A stretch of 64,000 bases of DNA, taken from Methylobacterium cerastii. GTDB taxonomy: Bacteria > Pseudomonadota > Alphaproteobacteria > Rhizobiales > Beijerinckiaceae. The first letter of the stretch is position 1. Each line of letters begins with the position of its first letter. Below the pieces are notes generated by a model that saw only the letters and a program-made list of their open reading frames with translations, was not told where the DNA came from and ran no database searches. Location of the stretch: the NCBI RefSeq assembly GCF_022179125.1, contig NZ_BPQG01000025.1:1-64000 (forward strand). Direction: 5' to 3'. This document shows, in pieces, positions 8,669 through 17,697 of this stretch. The position numbers and the translations under genes were made by a program.

Positions 8669-9298
8669 GTGAGCGGGACGACCGACGACACGATCCTCGA
8701 CGGGCCCGAGGCCTTGCGCGCGCATGTCGGCGCGATCCGGCCGATGGCCGAGCACAAGGTTCTATCCAGGCTCGATCACTTCGCCCGCGACTTCATCGCG
8801 CTTTCGCCCTTCCTCGTCCTGGCCTCGATGGACGTGGAGGGACGGGCCGACGCGAGCCCACGGGGCGACGCGCCGGGCTTCGTCCAGATCCTCGACGACG
8901 CGACGCTGCTGATCCCCGACCGCCGCGGCAACAACCGCGTCGACAGCTTCGGCAACGTGCTCGGCAATCCAGGCGTCGGGCTGATCTTCTTCGTGCCGGG
9001 CATCGACGAGACCCTGCGGGTCAACGGCCGCGCGGCGCTGGTCACGTCGCCGGATCTGCTTGCCCCGATGGCCGCCCAGGGCAAGGTCCCGACGACGGGT
9101 CTGCGCGTGACGGTGGAGGAGATGTTCTTCCACTGCGGCAAGGCGCTGATGCGCGCCAAGCTGTGGTCGCCGGCGGTGCGGGTCGAGCGCACGAGCTTCC
9201 CGAGCCTCGGCCGCATCCTCGCCGAGCAGGGCGGCACCGTCAGCGTCGCGGACGCCGAGCGGGCCACCGAGGAGGCGTACCGCACGCGGCTGTATTGA
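8669..9298 (+). CDS. Pyridoxamine 5'-phosphate oxidase-like (MSMEG_1061-type) protein
   Basis: A 209-residue flavin-binding split-barrel protein. Visible family features are the strand ASMDVEGRADASPRGD, then LLIPDRRGNNRVDSFGNVL, GLIFFVPGIDETLRVNGRA and a C-terminal EEMFFHCGKALMRAKLW segment. These match the PNPOx-like group that binds FMN or F420, not true PdxH. I chose GTG 8669 because an AGAGG sequence lies just upstream and the family core begins soon after; an in-frame ATG at 8591 is an alternative. It is divergent from the frameshifted oxygenase and convergent with bfr. The substrate is unknown. Confidence 0.75.
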   Translation: MSGTTDDTILDGPEALRAHVGAIRPMAEHKVLSRLDHFARDFIALSPFLVLASMDVEGRADASPRGDAPGFVQILDDATLLIPDRRGNNRVDSFGNVLGNPGVGLIFFVPGIDETLRVNGRAALVTSPDLLAPMAAQGKVPTTGLRVTVEEMFFHCGKALMRAKLWSPAVRVERTSFPSLGRILAEQGGTVSVADAERATEEAYRTRLY

Positions 9299-9339
9299 GA
9301 GGCGGGACCGCCGGGAAAACCGGCGATCCCGCGACGGTC

Positions 9340-9837
9340 TCATTCGGCTTCGGGGGCGATCGGCTCCAGGCCGCCGATGTGGCGCTGGGCGTAGAGCGGC
9401 AGGCCGATCTGGCGGATCAGCTCCTGCTGCGTCTCGAGGAAGTCGATATGGCCTTCCTCGTCCTCGGCCAGGTCCTCGAACAGGCGCTTCGACACCCGGT
9501 CGTTGATCGAGTCGCAATACTTGGCGGCCTCGAGGTAGAGCGCGCGCGCCTCGCACTCGGCGGCGAGATCGCAGGCGATGATCTCTTCGACGTTCTGGCC
9601 GATCCGCAAGGGATCGAGCTCCTGGAGGTTGGGGAAGCCGTCGAGGAACAGGATCCGGTCGACGAACCGGTCCGCGTGGTTCATCTCCTCGATCGATTCC
9701 TTGCGCCAGAACTTGGCGAGGTCGATGTAGCCCCAGTCGTTGAGCATCCGGAAGTGGAGCCAGTACTGGCTCACCGCCGTCAACTCGCTGCGCAAGCCGC
9801 GGTTGAGATACTCGATGACCTTGATGTCGCCCTTCAT
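9340..9837 (-). CDS. bfr: Bacterioferritin
   Basis: Bacterioferritin stores iron in a 24-subunit haem-containing cage. The 165-residue protein (start at [15 protein letters not shown] 9837) has the ferroxidase ligands Glu18, Glu51 and His54, the later Glu and His pairs ([11 protein letters not shown] and [11 protein letters not shown]), and Met52, the axial haem ligand that separates Bfr from plain ferritins. bfd lies immediately upstream on the same strand (49-base gap), so storage and mobilisation of iron are probably cotranscribed from the candidate iron box at 10271-10301. Confidence 0.96.
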   Translation of the reverse strand: MKGDIKVIEYLNRGLRSELTAVSQYWLHFRMLNDWGYIDLAKFWRKESIEEMNHADRFVDRILFLDGFPNLQELDPLRIGQNVEEIIACDLAAECEARALYLEAAKYCDSINDRVSKRLFEDLAEDEEGHIDFLETQQELIRQIGLPLYAQRHIGGLEPIAPEAE

Positions 9838-9886
9838 GAAACCCGTTCTCCCCTTGACGCTTGCGAGGGAAAAGCCGGGCCACGCC

Positions 9887-10165
9887 TCAGGCGGCGATCC
9901 CCTCCTCTGCAGGCTGGACCTTTCCCAAACTGCAGCCGGTTGCGCAACCCGTCGCGCAGGCATGGGCCTCGTGTCCCGCCTCGATCGCGGCGCCGGCCAG
10001 CGCGTTCTGCATGATCGCGCGGATGGTGCGGGCGCATCGGCCGCATTTCGGGCTGCAGCCGAGGCAGGCGTAGACCTGGGCCGGCGTGCGCGGACAGCCG
10101 GGCCCGTCGCCGAGGCACCCGCGCACGGCGCCGTCCGAGAGGACGTTGCAGGAACAGACGATCAT
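9887..10165 (-). CDS. bfd: Bacterioferritin-associated ferredoxin (Bfd-like)
   Basis: Bfd carries a [2Fe-2S] cluster and reduces bacterioferritin so that stored iron can be released. The 92-residue protein has the N-terminal Cys4-x-Cys6 pair in [11 protein letters not shown] and the second cluster-binding region [11 protein letters not shown] at about 34-44. It is longer than the typical 60-70 residues, with an extra C-terminal tail that contains three more cysteines ([11 protein letters not shown]). Whether the tail binds metal is unknown. ATG 10165 is preferred over an in-frame TTG three codons upstream. The order bfd-bfr supports the assignment. Confidence 0.85.
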   Translation of the reverse strand: MIVCSCNVLSDGAVRGCLGDGPGCPRTPAQVYACLGCSPKCGRCARTIRAIMQNALAGAAIEAGHEAHACATGCATGCSLGKVQPAEEGIAA

Positions 10166-10270
10166 ACGATCCAAAACCCGATGGTTGGAGGCTCGTTTCC
10201 TTCGTCGACCTCGACGCCTGCGAGGCCGGTCACCGTACGCCGTCCCGGCCCTGTCGGACCGCCTTCCAGT

Positions 10271-10301
10271 TTAGAATTCTTGAAAACTATGCGTTTTCAA
10301 G
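10271..10301. promoter_or_regulatory. Candidate iron-responsive (Irr/ICE-like) box upstream of bfd-bfr
   Basis: About 105 bases upstream of bfd lies TTTAGAA (10271 onward, opening TTTAGAATTCTTGAAAAC), whose left half matches the half-site of the Irr iron-control element of Hyphomicrobiales. It overlaps a perfect inverted repeat CTTGAAAAC-N5-GTTTTCAAG at 10279-10301. Irr or RirA control of bacterioferritin is established in rhizobia; its use here is inference. Confidence 0.45.
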
Positions 10302-10407
10302 ACCTTAGCTTGCGGGCCACATGCCATCCGACGCCGCGCCGGTCAAGGCTTTGGCGATCACGAGCGCACGATCCCATCGCGCGCCAGCGTCTGCGCGGCC
10401 CGTCGGC

Positions 10408-11025
10408 CTACTGCGCCAACTCCTTCAACCCGAGGCGGATGAGCACCTTGGTCTCGGCGCCTTCGCCGGCCGAGCGCAGGGCGGCTGCGATCGCGGCCGA
10501 GGCCTGGAGCTGGGCGTAGCCGAGGTTGACCAGCGCCGAGATCGCGTCCGCGACGGGCTGGGGCGCGGAGCGGTTTTCCACCGCGCCGGCCAGCGCGACC
10601 AAAGCCGGGTCGAGGGGCGCGAAGGACGGCGCCTTGTCCTTCAGCTCCGCGACGAGGCGGGCGGCGAGCCGCGGGCCGACGCCGGGCGCGCGGGCGATCG
10701 CGGTCTTGTCGCCCAGCGCGATCGCCGAGGCGAGCTGCGGCGGCTCCAGCACCGAGAGCAGCCCGAGCGCGACCTTCGAGCCGACGCCCTGCACCGTCTG
10801 GAGCAGGCGGAACCACTCGCGCTCGGCGTCCGAGCGGAAGCCGTAGAGCCGGATCATGTCCTCGCGCACATGCGTCTCGATCGAGAGGTCGGCCGGTTCG
10901 CCGGCCTTGGGCATGCGCTGCAGCGTGCGCGCCGAGCAATGCACCACGTAGCCGACGCCCTGCACGTCGAGGATGACGAAGTCCTCGCCGAAGGAGTCGA
11001 CCACGCCCTTGAGCTTCCCGATCAT
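10408..11025 (-). CDS. ruvA: Holliday junction DNA helicase subunit RuvA
   Basis: RuvA binds Holliday junctions and loads the RuvB motor. The 205-residue protein starts [26 protein letters not shown], the typical OB-fold start. It has paired helix-hairpin-helix motifs ([20 protein letters not shown] and [21 protein letters not shown]) and a C-terminal RuvB-contact domain (about 150-205). ruvC lies upstream on the same strand but is separated by an opposite-strand yceI-like gene, and no ruvB follows. Confidence 0.96.
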   Translation of the reverse strand: MIGKLKGVVDSFGEDFVILDVQGVGYVVHCSARTLQRMPKAGEPADLSIETHVREDMIRLYGFRSDAEREWFRLLQTVQGVGSKVALGLLSVLEPPQLASAIALGDKTAIARAPGVGPRLAARLVAELKDKAPSFAPLDPALVALAGAVENRSAPQPVADAISALVNLGYAQLQASAAIAAALRSAGEGAETKVLIRLGLKELAQ

Positions 11026-11191
11026 GAGATCCCGATCATCCGCGCGGCGCGTCCCGCTCGATCTGCGCTGCCTACAGAATGCGGCCCCGCGCCGCCATCC
11101 ACGGCATCCAACGCGGTACGAGCCTTGAGGGCGGCCAAGCTTCGTGAGATCACGGCCCGGAAACCTTCGGTCACAATCACAGGCGATCCCG

Positions 11192-11803
11192 ATGCGCGGA
11201 CCTCTGCTCCTCCTGGCGTTCGCGCTCGCCCTCGCGCCGGCGCGGGCCGCCGAGACCGCGGCCCCGAGCGCCGACCCGACGCAGGTGCGGCCGGGCGCCT
11301 ACCGCCTCGATCCCGACCACGCCAAGATCACGTGGTCGCTGAGCCATCTCGGCTTCTCGACCTATTACGGCCAGATCACCGACGTCGCCGGCGACGCGGT
11401 GCTCGATCCGAGGGACCCGGCCAAGATCCGACTCACGGTCACGATCGGCACCGACAGCGTCACAGGCGTGAACCCGAAGCTCGACGCGCACCTCAAGGCG
11501 CCGGACTTCTTCGACACCGCGAAGTTCCCGAGCGCGACCTTCGTCGCAACCGCGGTCGAGGCGACGAGCCCGACCACGGCGCGGGTCACCGGCGACCTGA
11601 CGCTGCGCGGCATCACCAAGCCGGTCGCCTTCGACGCGACCTTCAACCAGGCCGGCATCCACCCGGTGGACAAGGCCTACACCGTGGGCTTCAACGGCCG
11701 CGCTGTGCTCAAGCGCTCGGATTTCGGCATCGACGCCTACCTGCCGGTGCTCGGCGACGAGGTGGTCCTGCGCCTCGAAGGCGAGTTCAAGGCGGTGAAC
11801 TGA
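11192..11803 (+). CDS. YceI-family periplasmic lipid-binding protein
   Basis: A 203-residue exported protein. A signal peptide ([19 protein letters not shown], residues 1-19) precedes a YceI beta-barrel, recognised by [24 protein letters not shown], the [16 protein letters not shown] motif, [14 protein letters not shown] and [20 protein letters not shown]. YceI proteins bind long-chain isoprenoid lipids in a barrel pocket; the ligand here is unknown. The gene is on the opposite strand to ruvC and ruvA. Its stop lies 5 bases from the end of ruvC. ATG 11192 is chosen because it starts the signal peptide. Confidence 0.88.
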   Translation: MRGPLLLLAFALALAPARAAETAAPSADPTQVRPGAYRLDPDHAKITWSLSHLGFSTYYGQITDVAGDAVLDPRDPAKIRLTVTIGTDSVTGVNPKLDAHLKAPDFFDTAKFPSATFVATAVEATSPTTARVTGDLTLRGITKPVAFDATFNQAGIHPVDKAYTVGFNGRAVLKRSDFGIDAYLPVLGDEVVLRLEGEFKAVN

Positions 11804-11808
11804 CGGGC

Positions 11809-12372
11809 TCAGCCGAGCTTGGCCAGGGCCGCCGCGATCCGCGCGGCGCCGGGGCCTGCCGCGCCGGGGGGCGGGTTGGCGCGCTTCAGCGCATGCGCGC
11901 CGCGATGGTTGACGTGGGTGATGGCGATGGCCAGCGCGTCGGCCGCATCCGCGACCTTGAACTCGGCCTTCGGCAGCAGGAACCGCACCATCGCCTGGAT
12001 CTGCACCTTCTCGGCGTGGCCCGAGCCGCAGACCGACTTCTTGATCAGGTTCGCCGCGTATTCGAACACCGGCACGCCGGCCAGCGCCGGCACCAGCAGG
12101 GCGATGGCGCGGGCGTGGCCGAGCTTCAGCGTCGCCTGCGCGTCCTTGTTGACGAAGGTCTCCTCCACCGAGACCTCGTCGGGCGAGAAATCCCGCACGA
12201 TCCGGGTGATGCCCTCGTGCAGCTCGCGCAGGCGCAGCGCCAGCGGCAGGTCGCCGTCCGAGGTGACGACGCCGCAATCGACGTAGGCGAGCTTGGCGCC
12301 GGTCACCGTCACCATGCCCCAGCCGGTGCGGCGAAGGCCCGGATCGATGCCGAGGATGCGGATGGGCGTCAT
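11809..12372 (-). CDS. ruvC: Crossover junction endodeoxyribonuclease RuvC
   Basis: RuvC cuts Holliday junctions. The 187-residue protein begins [19 protein letters not shown], with the first catalytic Asp at residue 10. The next acidic residue is in [10 protein letters not shown] near 70, and the C-terminal acidic/His site is in [12 protein letters not shown] near 145. Its length is typical. The usual ruvC-ruvA-ruvB order is interrupted here by a yceI-like gene, and YebC, which often neighbours ruvC, lies just beyond a small gene at 12855-13601. Confidence 0.95.
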   Translation of the reverse strand: MTPIRILGIDPGLRRTGWGMVTVTGAKLAYVDCGVVTSDGDLPLALRLRELHEGITRIVRDFSPDEVSVEETFVNKDAQATLKLGHARAIALLVPALAGVPVFEYAANLIKKSVCGSGHAEKVQIQAMVRFLLPKAEFKVADAADALAIAITHVNHRGAHALKRANPPPGAAGPGAARIAAALAKLG

Positions 12373-12553
12373 GGGCGAGACCTCGGGCGCGGGGCCGGAA
12401 CGCCACGCCCGCCCTGTGTGAGCACATAGCGTGAACGATCGGTTTCGCCAAACGGTCGCGGGCCGGCACCTTTCGCATTCGGCGCGGCCGAACTACCGTC
12501 CGTCGCGCGGGGCGTGACCGGAACCGCGCCGGAGCGATCGAGGGGGCAGGCGG

Positions 12554-12844
12554 ATGAACACCTTCGACTGGCTGGTGCCGACCCTGGCCTTCCTCGCCCC
12601 GATGGCGCCGATGCGCCCGGAGCCGCCCAAGCCCTTGCGCGGCAGCGCCTGGGCGGCGGGCATGGTCATCGGCAGCGTCTGCCTGATGATGGTGCTGCCG
12701 ATGTTCACGATCTGGAGCTTCTGGGGGCCGCACGACTCGTTCCAGACCCGCTGCGAGGCCTCCGGCGGACGCGTGCTGCAGGACCCGGCGGTGGGCGTCG
12801 CGCCCTATCGCTGCGACCGCAGCGGGACGGTCTCGCTCCGCTGA
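12554..12844 (+). CDS. Small membrane protein, unknown
   Basis: A 96-residue protein with a GAGGGGGCAGG ribosome-binding region before ATG 12554. It has a proline-rich N-terminus, one clear membrane segment at about residues 34-54 (WAAGMVIGSVCLMMVLPMF) and a C-terminal part with two cysteines (TRCEASGG and YRCDRSG) that could form a disulphide outside the membrane. I do not recognise the family. It lies between ruvC and the YebC gene, transcribed against both. Confidence 0.6.
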   Translation: MNTFDWLVPTLAFLAPMAPMRPEPPKPLRGSAWAAGMVIGSVCLMMVLPMFTIWSFWGPHDSFQTRCEASGGRVLQDPAVGVAPYRCDRSGTVSLR

Positions 12845-12854
12845 GGCCTGAGCC

Positions 12855-13601
12855 TTACGCCTCGAGCTTGGCCACCAGCGCGTCGGACAGGGCGAAGTTG
12901 ACGTAGACGTTCTGCACGTCGTCCTGGTCCTCGATCACCTCGACGAGGCGGATCAGCTTCTCGCCGGTCTCGTCGTCGACGTCGATCGTGTTCTGCGCCT
13001 TCCAGACGAGGCCCGTGCGGGTCGGCTCGCCGAAGCGGGCTTCGAGCGCCTTCGAGACCTCGCCGAAGGAGTCCTGCGCGCAGGTGATCTCGTGGCCGGC
13101 CTCGTCCGAGCGCACGTCGTCGGCGCCGGCCTCGATCGCGGCCTCGATCATCGTGTCGGCGTCGGCCACCGAGGCCGGGAACGCGATGACGCCGACGCGG
13201 TCGAACATGAAGGCGACGGCGCCGGTCTCGGCGAGGCTCCCGCCCGATTTGGTGAAGGCCGAGCGCACGTCGGAAGCCGTGCGGTTGCGGTTGTCGGTCT
13301 GCGCCTCGACGATCAGCGCGGCGCCGCCCGGGCCGTAGCCCTCGTAGCGGATCTCCTCGTAGGTCTCGCCGTCGGCGCCGGACGCCTTCTTGATCGCGCG
13401 CTCGATGTTGTCCTTGGGCACGTTTTCGGCGCGCGCCGCGATGATCGCCGCGCGCAGGCGCGCGTTCATCGCCGGATCGGGCAGGCCGAGCTTGGCCGCC
13501 ACGGTGATCTCGCGGGCGAGCTTGCCGAAGAGCTTCGAGCGGACGGCGTCCACCCGGCCCTTGCGGTGCATGATGTTCTTGAACTGGGAATGGCCGGCCA
13601 T
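12855..13601 (-). CDS. YebC/PmpR-family transcriptional regulator
   Basis: A 248-residue member of the YebC/TACO1 family. The start [21 protein letters not shown] is the hallmark of the family, followed by [15 protein letters not shown] and [13 protein letters not shown]. It has the acidic C-terminal domain with [16 protein letters not shown]. Family members act as DNA-binding regulators or as translation factors that relieve stalling at proline runs. The true start is ATG 13601; an upstream extension of the frame lacks family character. It is commonly near ruvC, as here. Confidence 0.93.
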   Translation of the reverse strand: MAGHSQFKNIMHRKGRVDAVRSKLFGKLAREITVAAKLGLPDPAMNARLRAAIIAARAENVPKDNIERAIKKASGADGETYEEIRYEGYGPGGAALIVEAQTDNRNRTASDVRSAFTKSGGSLAETGAVAFMFDRVGVIAFPASVADADTMIEAAIEAGADDVRSDEAGHEITCAQDSFGEVSKALEARFGEPTRTGLVWKAQNTIDVDDETGEKLIRLVEVIEDQDDVQNVYVNFALSDALVAKLEA

Positions 13602-13819
13602 GGCGTCGCGCGTTTCTTGGGTGTCGTGGGGATTCTGCGGTTTATACGCGGGCGGAACGCGACGAGGCAACGCGGGCCGCAGGTGGGCTGGACGATCCGG
13701 AAAGAACCATCGCCTCGCACGTTGGCCCCCACGATCGCCGTGCATCGCGACGGCCATGGCGAAGGAACGACACGGACGTGACGACCCACCCGACCACCGA
13801 ACGAAGGTACTGCGCGGAA

Positions 13820-14011
13820 ATGGCCGACGCCTGGGCGAAACGCGAGGATCGCCGCGGCGACGGCACGCGCGATCTCCGGCGTACTGAGAGCCGCCGGTGG
13901 CCGAAGCTCGGCTTGGCCGCGGTTCTCGGGCTGGTGGCCGGCGCGACGCTGTTCGCCACGGAAGCGAAAGGCCGCGGCACCCCGCGCTCCCGGCCCACGC
14001 GTCGCGACTGA
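13820..14011 (+). CDS. Possible small membrane protein
   Basis: A 63-residue frame from ATG 13820 ([15 protein letters not shown]) has a basic N-terminus and one hydrophobic segment ([17 protein letters not shown], about residues 29-46), then a short basic tail. A GTG at 13778 would lengthen it by 14 residues. It lies in the gap between the YebC gene and the cbbY-like gene, ending 5 bases from the latter. No family was recognised; it could be a chance frame in GC-rich DNA. Confidence 0.4.
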   Translation: MADAWAKREDRRGDGTRDLRRTESRRWPKLGLAAVLGLVAGATLFATEAKGRGTPRSRPTRRD

Positions 14012-14015
14012 CGGC

Positions 14016-14759
14016 TCAGGCGCTTGCGTGCCAGGCCCGCAGGCCCGCGAGCGTCACCACCCCGTCGGCCCAGGCGACCCCGAACACGTGCCGGTGCGGA
14101 TGCCCCGGTTCGCCGAGGTCGGACACCGCCGAGAAGGCGCCGTCGAGGCGATGGCTTTCGGTGTAGCGGCTGCGCGTCGCCAGCACCGGCAGGCCGGCGT
14201 CGAGCGCCGAGCGGATGCCGGCGGCGGAATCCTCGAACGCGATCGCCTCCGACGGCGCGATGCCGAGGCGGCGGACCGCGAGGTCGAAGATGTCGGAGGC
14301 CGGCTTCTTGCGGGCCGCCTCGTCGCCGGAGGCGATCACGTCGAAGGGCCGGTCGCCGGCGGGGAAGTTGACCGCGAGCAGCGTGTCGACGTTGGCGCGG
14401 GTCGTCGTGGTGGCGATCGCGAGGCGGACGTCGTCCGCCCGCGCCTCGGCGATGAGCCTGGCGACGCCGGGGCGCAGCGCCAGCGCGCCCTCCGAGACGA
14501 GGCCGCCGTAGATCGCGGTCTTGCGGGTGTGGATCTCCGGCATGCGGGCGCGGAGGTCCGCGGCGTCCCCGTGCCGGGTCGCGACGTAGTGGGCGAGCCG
14601 TTCCTTTCCGCCCATCACGGTCAGCAGGTCGGCGTAGCAGGCGGAGTCCCAATGCCAGGACAGGCCGAGCTCGGAAAAGGCTTGGTTGAAGGCCTGGCGA
14701 TGCAGGTCCTCGGTCTCGGCCAACGTTCCGTCGACGTCGAAGATCAGCGCCTTCAGCAT
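14016..14759 (-). CDS. cbbY: HAD-family phosphatase, CbbY-like
   Basis: A 247-residue haloacid dehalogenase-type hydrolase. Motif I FDVDGTLAETEDLHRQAF has the nucleophile and acid Asp near residues 8 and 10. Motif II is the Thr run IATTTTRAN, motif III the Lys of KKPASDIF, and motif IV FEDSAAGIRSA. In autotrophs and other bacteria CbbY dephosphorylates xylulose 1,5-bisphosphate, a misfire product that inhibits Rubisco. It is the last gene of the fbp-prk-rpe-cbbY cluster, 10 bases after rpe. In a cell without Rubisco the role would be a related sugar-phosphate repair. Confidence 0.78.
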   Translation of the reverse strand: MLKALIFDVDGTLAETEDLHRQAFNQAFSELGLSWHWDSACYADLLTVMGGKERLAHYVATRHGDAADLRARMPEIHTRKTAIYGGLVSEGALALRPGVARLIAEARADDVRLAIATTTTRANVDTLLAVNFPAGDRPFDVIASGDEAARKKPASDIFDLAVRRLGIAPSEAIAFEDSAAGIRSALDAGLPVLATRSRYTESHRLDGAFSAVSDLGEPGHPHRHVFGVAWADGVVTLAGLRAWHASA

Positions 14760-14769
14760 GACGACGGCA

Positions 14770-15456
14770 TCAGCATGCGATCGATCCGCCGCCCGCGGCC
14801 TCGGCGCCGGCCCGGATCGCGGCGATCCGTTCGGCGTAGCGGTCCGGCCCGTCCTTGAACACCGCGTTGCCGGCCACGAACACGTTGGCGCCGGCCGCCG
14901 CCGCGCGGCCGACCGTGTCGGCGTCCACCCCGCCGTCGACCTGGATGTCGATGGCGCGGCCAGCACACATCGCCTTCACGCGCGCCACCGTCTCGAGCGC
15001 GCTGCCGATGAAGCTCTGGCCGCCGAAGCCCGGGTTCACCGTCATCACCAGCACCATGTCGACGAGGTCGAGGAGCGGCTCGACCATCGCGGCGGGCGTG
15101 CCGGGGTTCAGCGCGATGCCGGCGCGCTTGCCCAAGCCCCGGATGGTCTGGAGCGAGCGGTGGCTGTGCGGCCCGGCCTCGACATGCACGGTGATGCCGT
15201 CGGCGCCGGCCTCGGCGAAGGCCGCGAGATAGGGGTCGGCCGGCGCGATCATCAGGTGGACGTCGAAGAACTTCCTGGAGTGCGGGCGCAGCGCCTTCAC
15301 CACCGGCGGCCCGAAGGTGATGTTGGGCACGAAGTGCCCGTCCATCACGTCGAGGTGGATCCAGTCGCCGCCTGCCGCGTCCACGGCACGGGTCTCCTCG
15401 GCCAGCCGCGCGAAGTCGGCCGAGAGGATCGAGGGGGCGATGATGGCCTTCGGCAT
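14770..15456 (-). CDS. rpe: Ribulose-phosphate 3-epimerase
   Basis: This enzyme interconverts ribulose 5-phosphate and xylulose 5-phosphate. The 228-residue TIM barrel shows the family marks: [16 protein letters not shown], the metal ligands in [37 protein letters not shown] and the C-terminal [13 protein letters not shown]. It lies between phosphoribulokinase and the cbbY-like gene on the same strand, so it links the pentose phosphate pool to that module. It is often named cbbE in such a position. Confidence 0.96.
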   Translation of the reverse strand: MPKAIIAPSILSADFARLAEETRAVDAAGGDWIHLDVMDGHFVPNITFGPPVVKALRPHSRKFFDVHLMIAPADPYLAAFAEAGADGITVHVEAGPHSHRSLQTIRGLGKRAGIALNPGTPAAMVEPLLDLVDMVLVMTVNPGFGGQSFIGSALETVARVKAMCAGRAIDIQVDGGVDADTVGRAAAAGANVFVAGNAVFKDGPDRYAERIAAIRAGAEAAGGGSIAC

Positions 15457-15564
15457 GGCACGGGTTCCGAATCGCGACGGGGACGTGACCCCTCGCGTAG
15501 GCTGATGATGGGTCGGGAAGGCCGGCCTGACCAGCCGGACTTCCGTCTGCGACGATCCGTTCGT

Positions 15565-16425
15565 TCAGGCGAGTCGCCGCTTGCGCTCGACGAGTTGCAT
15601 GATGATCGGCGTGAGGATGAGCTGCATCGCCAAGTCGAGCTTGCCGCCCGGGATGACGATCGAGTTCGCCCGACTCATGAAGCTGCCCTCCAGCATCGAA
15701 CGCAGGTACGAGAAGTCGATGCCCTTCGGGTCCTTGAAGCGGATCACCACCATCGATTCGTCGGCCGTCGGAATCCAGCGGGCGATGAACGGGTTCGAGG
15801 TGTCGACGGTGGGCACCCGCTGGAAGTTGATGTCGGTCCACGAGAATTGCGGGCAGATCGTCTGCACGTAGTCCGGCATCCGCCGCAGGATCACGTCGGT
15901 CACCGCATCGGTCGAGTAGCCGCGGAACGAGCGGTCCCGGTGCAGCTTCTGGATCCATTCGAGGTTGATCACCGGCACGACGCCGATCTTCAGGTCGGGG
16001 TACCTGGCCAGGTCCAGGCTCTGGTCGACGACGCAGCCGTGCAGGCCTTCGTAGAACAGCAGGTCTGAGCCGGGCTCGAAATCCTCCCACTCCGTGAAGC
16101 TGCCCTGCGGCCGCCCGTAGCGCGCGGCGTCCTCGACGTCGTGCACGTAGTGCCGGGTCCGGCCGCGCCCGGATTCGCCGTAGGTGCGGAACACCTCCTC
16201 CAACTCGGGCAGGAGGTTGGCGCGCGGCGCGAAGTGCGAGAGCGTCGGCTCCGCCGCCATCATCGCGTGCATGGTCTCCCGGTCGAACGCGTGGAAGCCG
16301 TCGCCCTCGATGTAGACCGCGGAGACGTCCTCGCGCCGGAAGATCTGCTCGAAGGTGTTGCGCACGGAGGTCGTGCCGGCCCCCGAGGAGCCGGTGACCG
16401 AGATGATGGGATGCCGCGCCGACAT
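15565..16425 (-). CDS. prk: Phosphoribulokinase
   Basis: Phosphoribulokinase phosphorylates ribulose 5-phosphate to ribulose 1,5-bisphosphate with ATP. The 286-residue protein begins with the P-loop ISVTGSSGAGTTSV (about residues 9-22). It continues with the proteobacterial class I features YIEGDGFHAFDRETMHAMM, FYEGLHGCVVDQSLDLARY and VINLEWIQKLHRDRSFRGYS. Upstream is fructose bisphosphatase (25-base gap) and downstream rpe. In Methylobacterium extorquens this enzyme is known to be needed for growth on methanol because its product is the coactivator of the LysR regulator QscR. No Rubisco gene is in this window. Confidence 0.95.
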   Translation of the reverse strand: MSARHPIISVTGSSGAGTTSVRNTFEQIFRREDVSAVYIEGDGFHAFDRETMHAMMAAEPTLSHFAPRANLLPELEEVFRTYGESGRGRTRHYVHDVEDAARYGRPQGSFTEWEDFEPGSDLLFYEGLHGCVVDQSLDLARYPDLKIGVVPVINLEWIQKLHRDRSFRGYSTDAVTDVILRRMPDYVQTICPQFSWTDINFQRVPTVDTSNPFIARWIPTADESMVVIRFKDPKGIDFSYLRSMLEGSFMSRANSIVIPGGKLDLAMQLILTPIIMQLVERKRRLA

Positions 16426-16450
16426 GGGGGCTACCGCGCGATCGGGTCGA

Positions 16451-17509
16451 TCACGAGCGCATCAGCCCGCGCTGGCCGAACAGGGGGGAGCGCCCGGCGG
16501 CGTGGTTGCGCCCGTCGTAGTACTTGGCGACGCTGGCGACCTCCTCGACGGAGCCGAAGACCAGCGGCACGCGCTCGTGGATGCCGGTGGCGGCGATGTC
16601 GAGGATGCGGCGCTCGCCGTCGGTGGCGCCGGCGCCGGCCTGCTCCATCAGCATGGCGATCGGGGCGGCCTCGTAGAGCAGGCGCAGGCGCCCCTGCGCG
16701 TAGCCCTTGCGGCCGTCGCCCGGGTACAGGAACACGCCGCCGCGCATCAGCACGCGCTGCGCGTCGGCCACCAGCGAGCCGAGCCAGCGCATGTTGTAGT
16801 CCTTGTCGTGCGGCCCTTCGGCGCCGCGCAGGCAATCCTCGACGAAGGCCTTGATCGGGCCGTCCCAGTGCCGGGCGTTCGAGGCGTTGATCGCGTATTC
16901 CTTGGCGGCCGCCGGCACTTCCAGCGCGGCATGCGTCAGCCGGAAGGCCCGCTGGTCACGGTCGAGCACGTAGACCTGCGTGCCGTGGCCGAGCGTCAGG
17001 ATCAGGGCCGTCGCCGGGCCGTAGGTGACGAAGCCCGCCGCCGTCTGCGCCGTGCCGGGCGTGGTGAAGGAGGCGATCGGGTCGCCCTCTGCCGTCACCG
17101 CCGGGCGGATGCCGAAGATGGTGCCGACCGCCATGTTCACGCCGATGTTCGACGAGCCGTCGAGCGGGTCGATCGCGACCGCGAGCGGCGCCCCGGCGTT
17201 GAGGTGCATCACGCCCTCGGCCTCCTCGGAGGCGACCTCGGCGACCGGCGCGGCCTGCAGCGCCTCGGTGACGCGCTGGTGGGCGATCACGTCGAGCGCC
17301 TTCTGCACGTCGCCGTCGCTGTTGTGCTCGCCCGCCGCCGCGAGGTCGCCGCCGAGCGCCCCGCGCCCGATGACCTCGCTGATGTCGATCGACGCGGCCG
17401 CGATCGCGGCGATCACGGCGGCGGTGTCGGCCAAGTGCGGCTCCGCCGCGACGGCGGCGGCGAGGCATGCATCGAGCCGCGATCCGAGTGCCGGTGAACC
17501 TATCGACAT
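16451..17509 (-). CDS. fbp: Class I fructose-1,6-bisphosphatase
   Basis: A 352-residue class I FBPase (cbbF type), hydrolysing fructose 1,6-bisphosphate, with sedoheptulose 1,7-bisphosphate possible. Metal and substrate motifs are EHNSDGDVQKALD, VASEEAEG and IDPLDGSSNIGVNMAVGTIFGI. The substrate residues DKDYNMRWLGSLVADAQRVL and the C-terminal GIHERVPLVFGS are also present. It is the first gene of a leftward fbp-prk-rpe-cbbY cluster, divergent from a LysR gene, the classic arrangement of CbbR-controlled operons. A candidate promoter lies at 17652-17679. Confidence 0.95.
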   Translation of the reverse strand: MSIGSPALGSRLDACLAAAVAAEPHLADTAAVIAAIAAASIDISEVIGRGALGGDLAAAGEHNSDGDVQKALDVIAHQRVTEALQAAPVAEVASEEAEGVMHLNAGAPLAVAIDPLDGSSNIGVNMAVGTIFGIRPAVTAEGDPIASFTTPGTAQTAAGFVTYGPATALILTLGHGTQVYVLDRDQRAFRLTHAALEVPAAAKEYAINASNARHWDGPIKAFVEDCLRGAEGPHDKDYNMRWLGSLVADAQRVLMRGGVFLYPGDGRKGYAQGRLRLLYEAAPIAMLMEQAGAGATDGERRILDIAATGIHERVPLVFGSVEEVASVAKYYDGRNHAAGRSPLFGQRGLMRS

Positions 17510-17651
17510 CCGCTTGCCCCTCCGCCCAGAATCTCGTTGCGCCCGCCATCCGGAGCCGGCGCCCGCCGCACGCTTTACCCGCCGGACGGTCGGCAGGATA
17601 CCGCACGGGCCCGGCCGTTCACCAGGGAGCGGTGCAGGGCGGGGCCAAGAA

Positions 17652-17679
17652 ATCTAAAACTTCTTGCGGCCGATTACAA
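17652..17679 (-). promoter_or_regulatory. Candidate promoter of the fbp-prk operon and LysR-binding region
   Basis: On the minus strand TTGTAA (17679-17674), a 16-base spacer and TTAGAT (17657-17652) form a plausible promoter for fbp, with a leader of about 136 bases. It lies in an unusually AT-rich 50-base patch between the divergent genes, where a LysR-type regulator would bind. A TAAAAA box at 17686-17691 is so close to the LysR ATG that any transcript from it would be leaderless. Confidence 0.4.
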
Positions 17680-17697
17680 AAAAACTAAAAACAGCGC

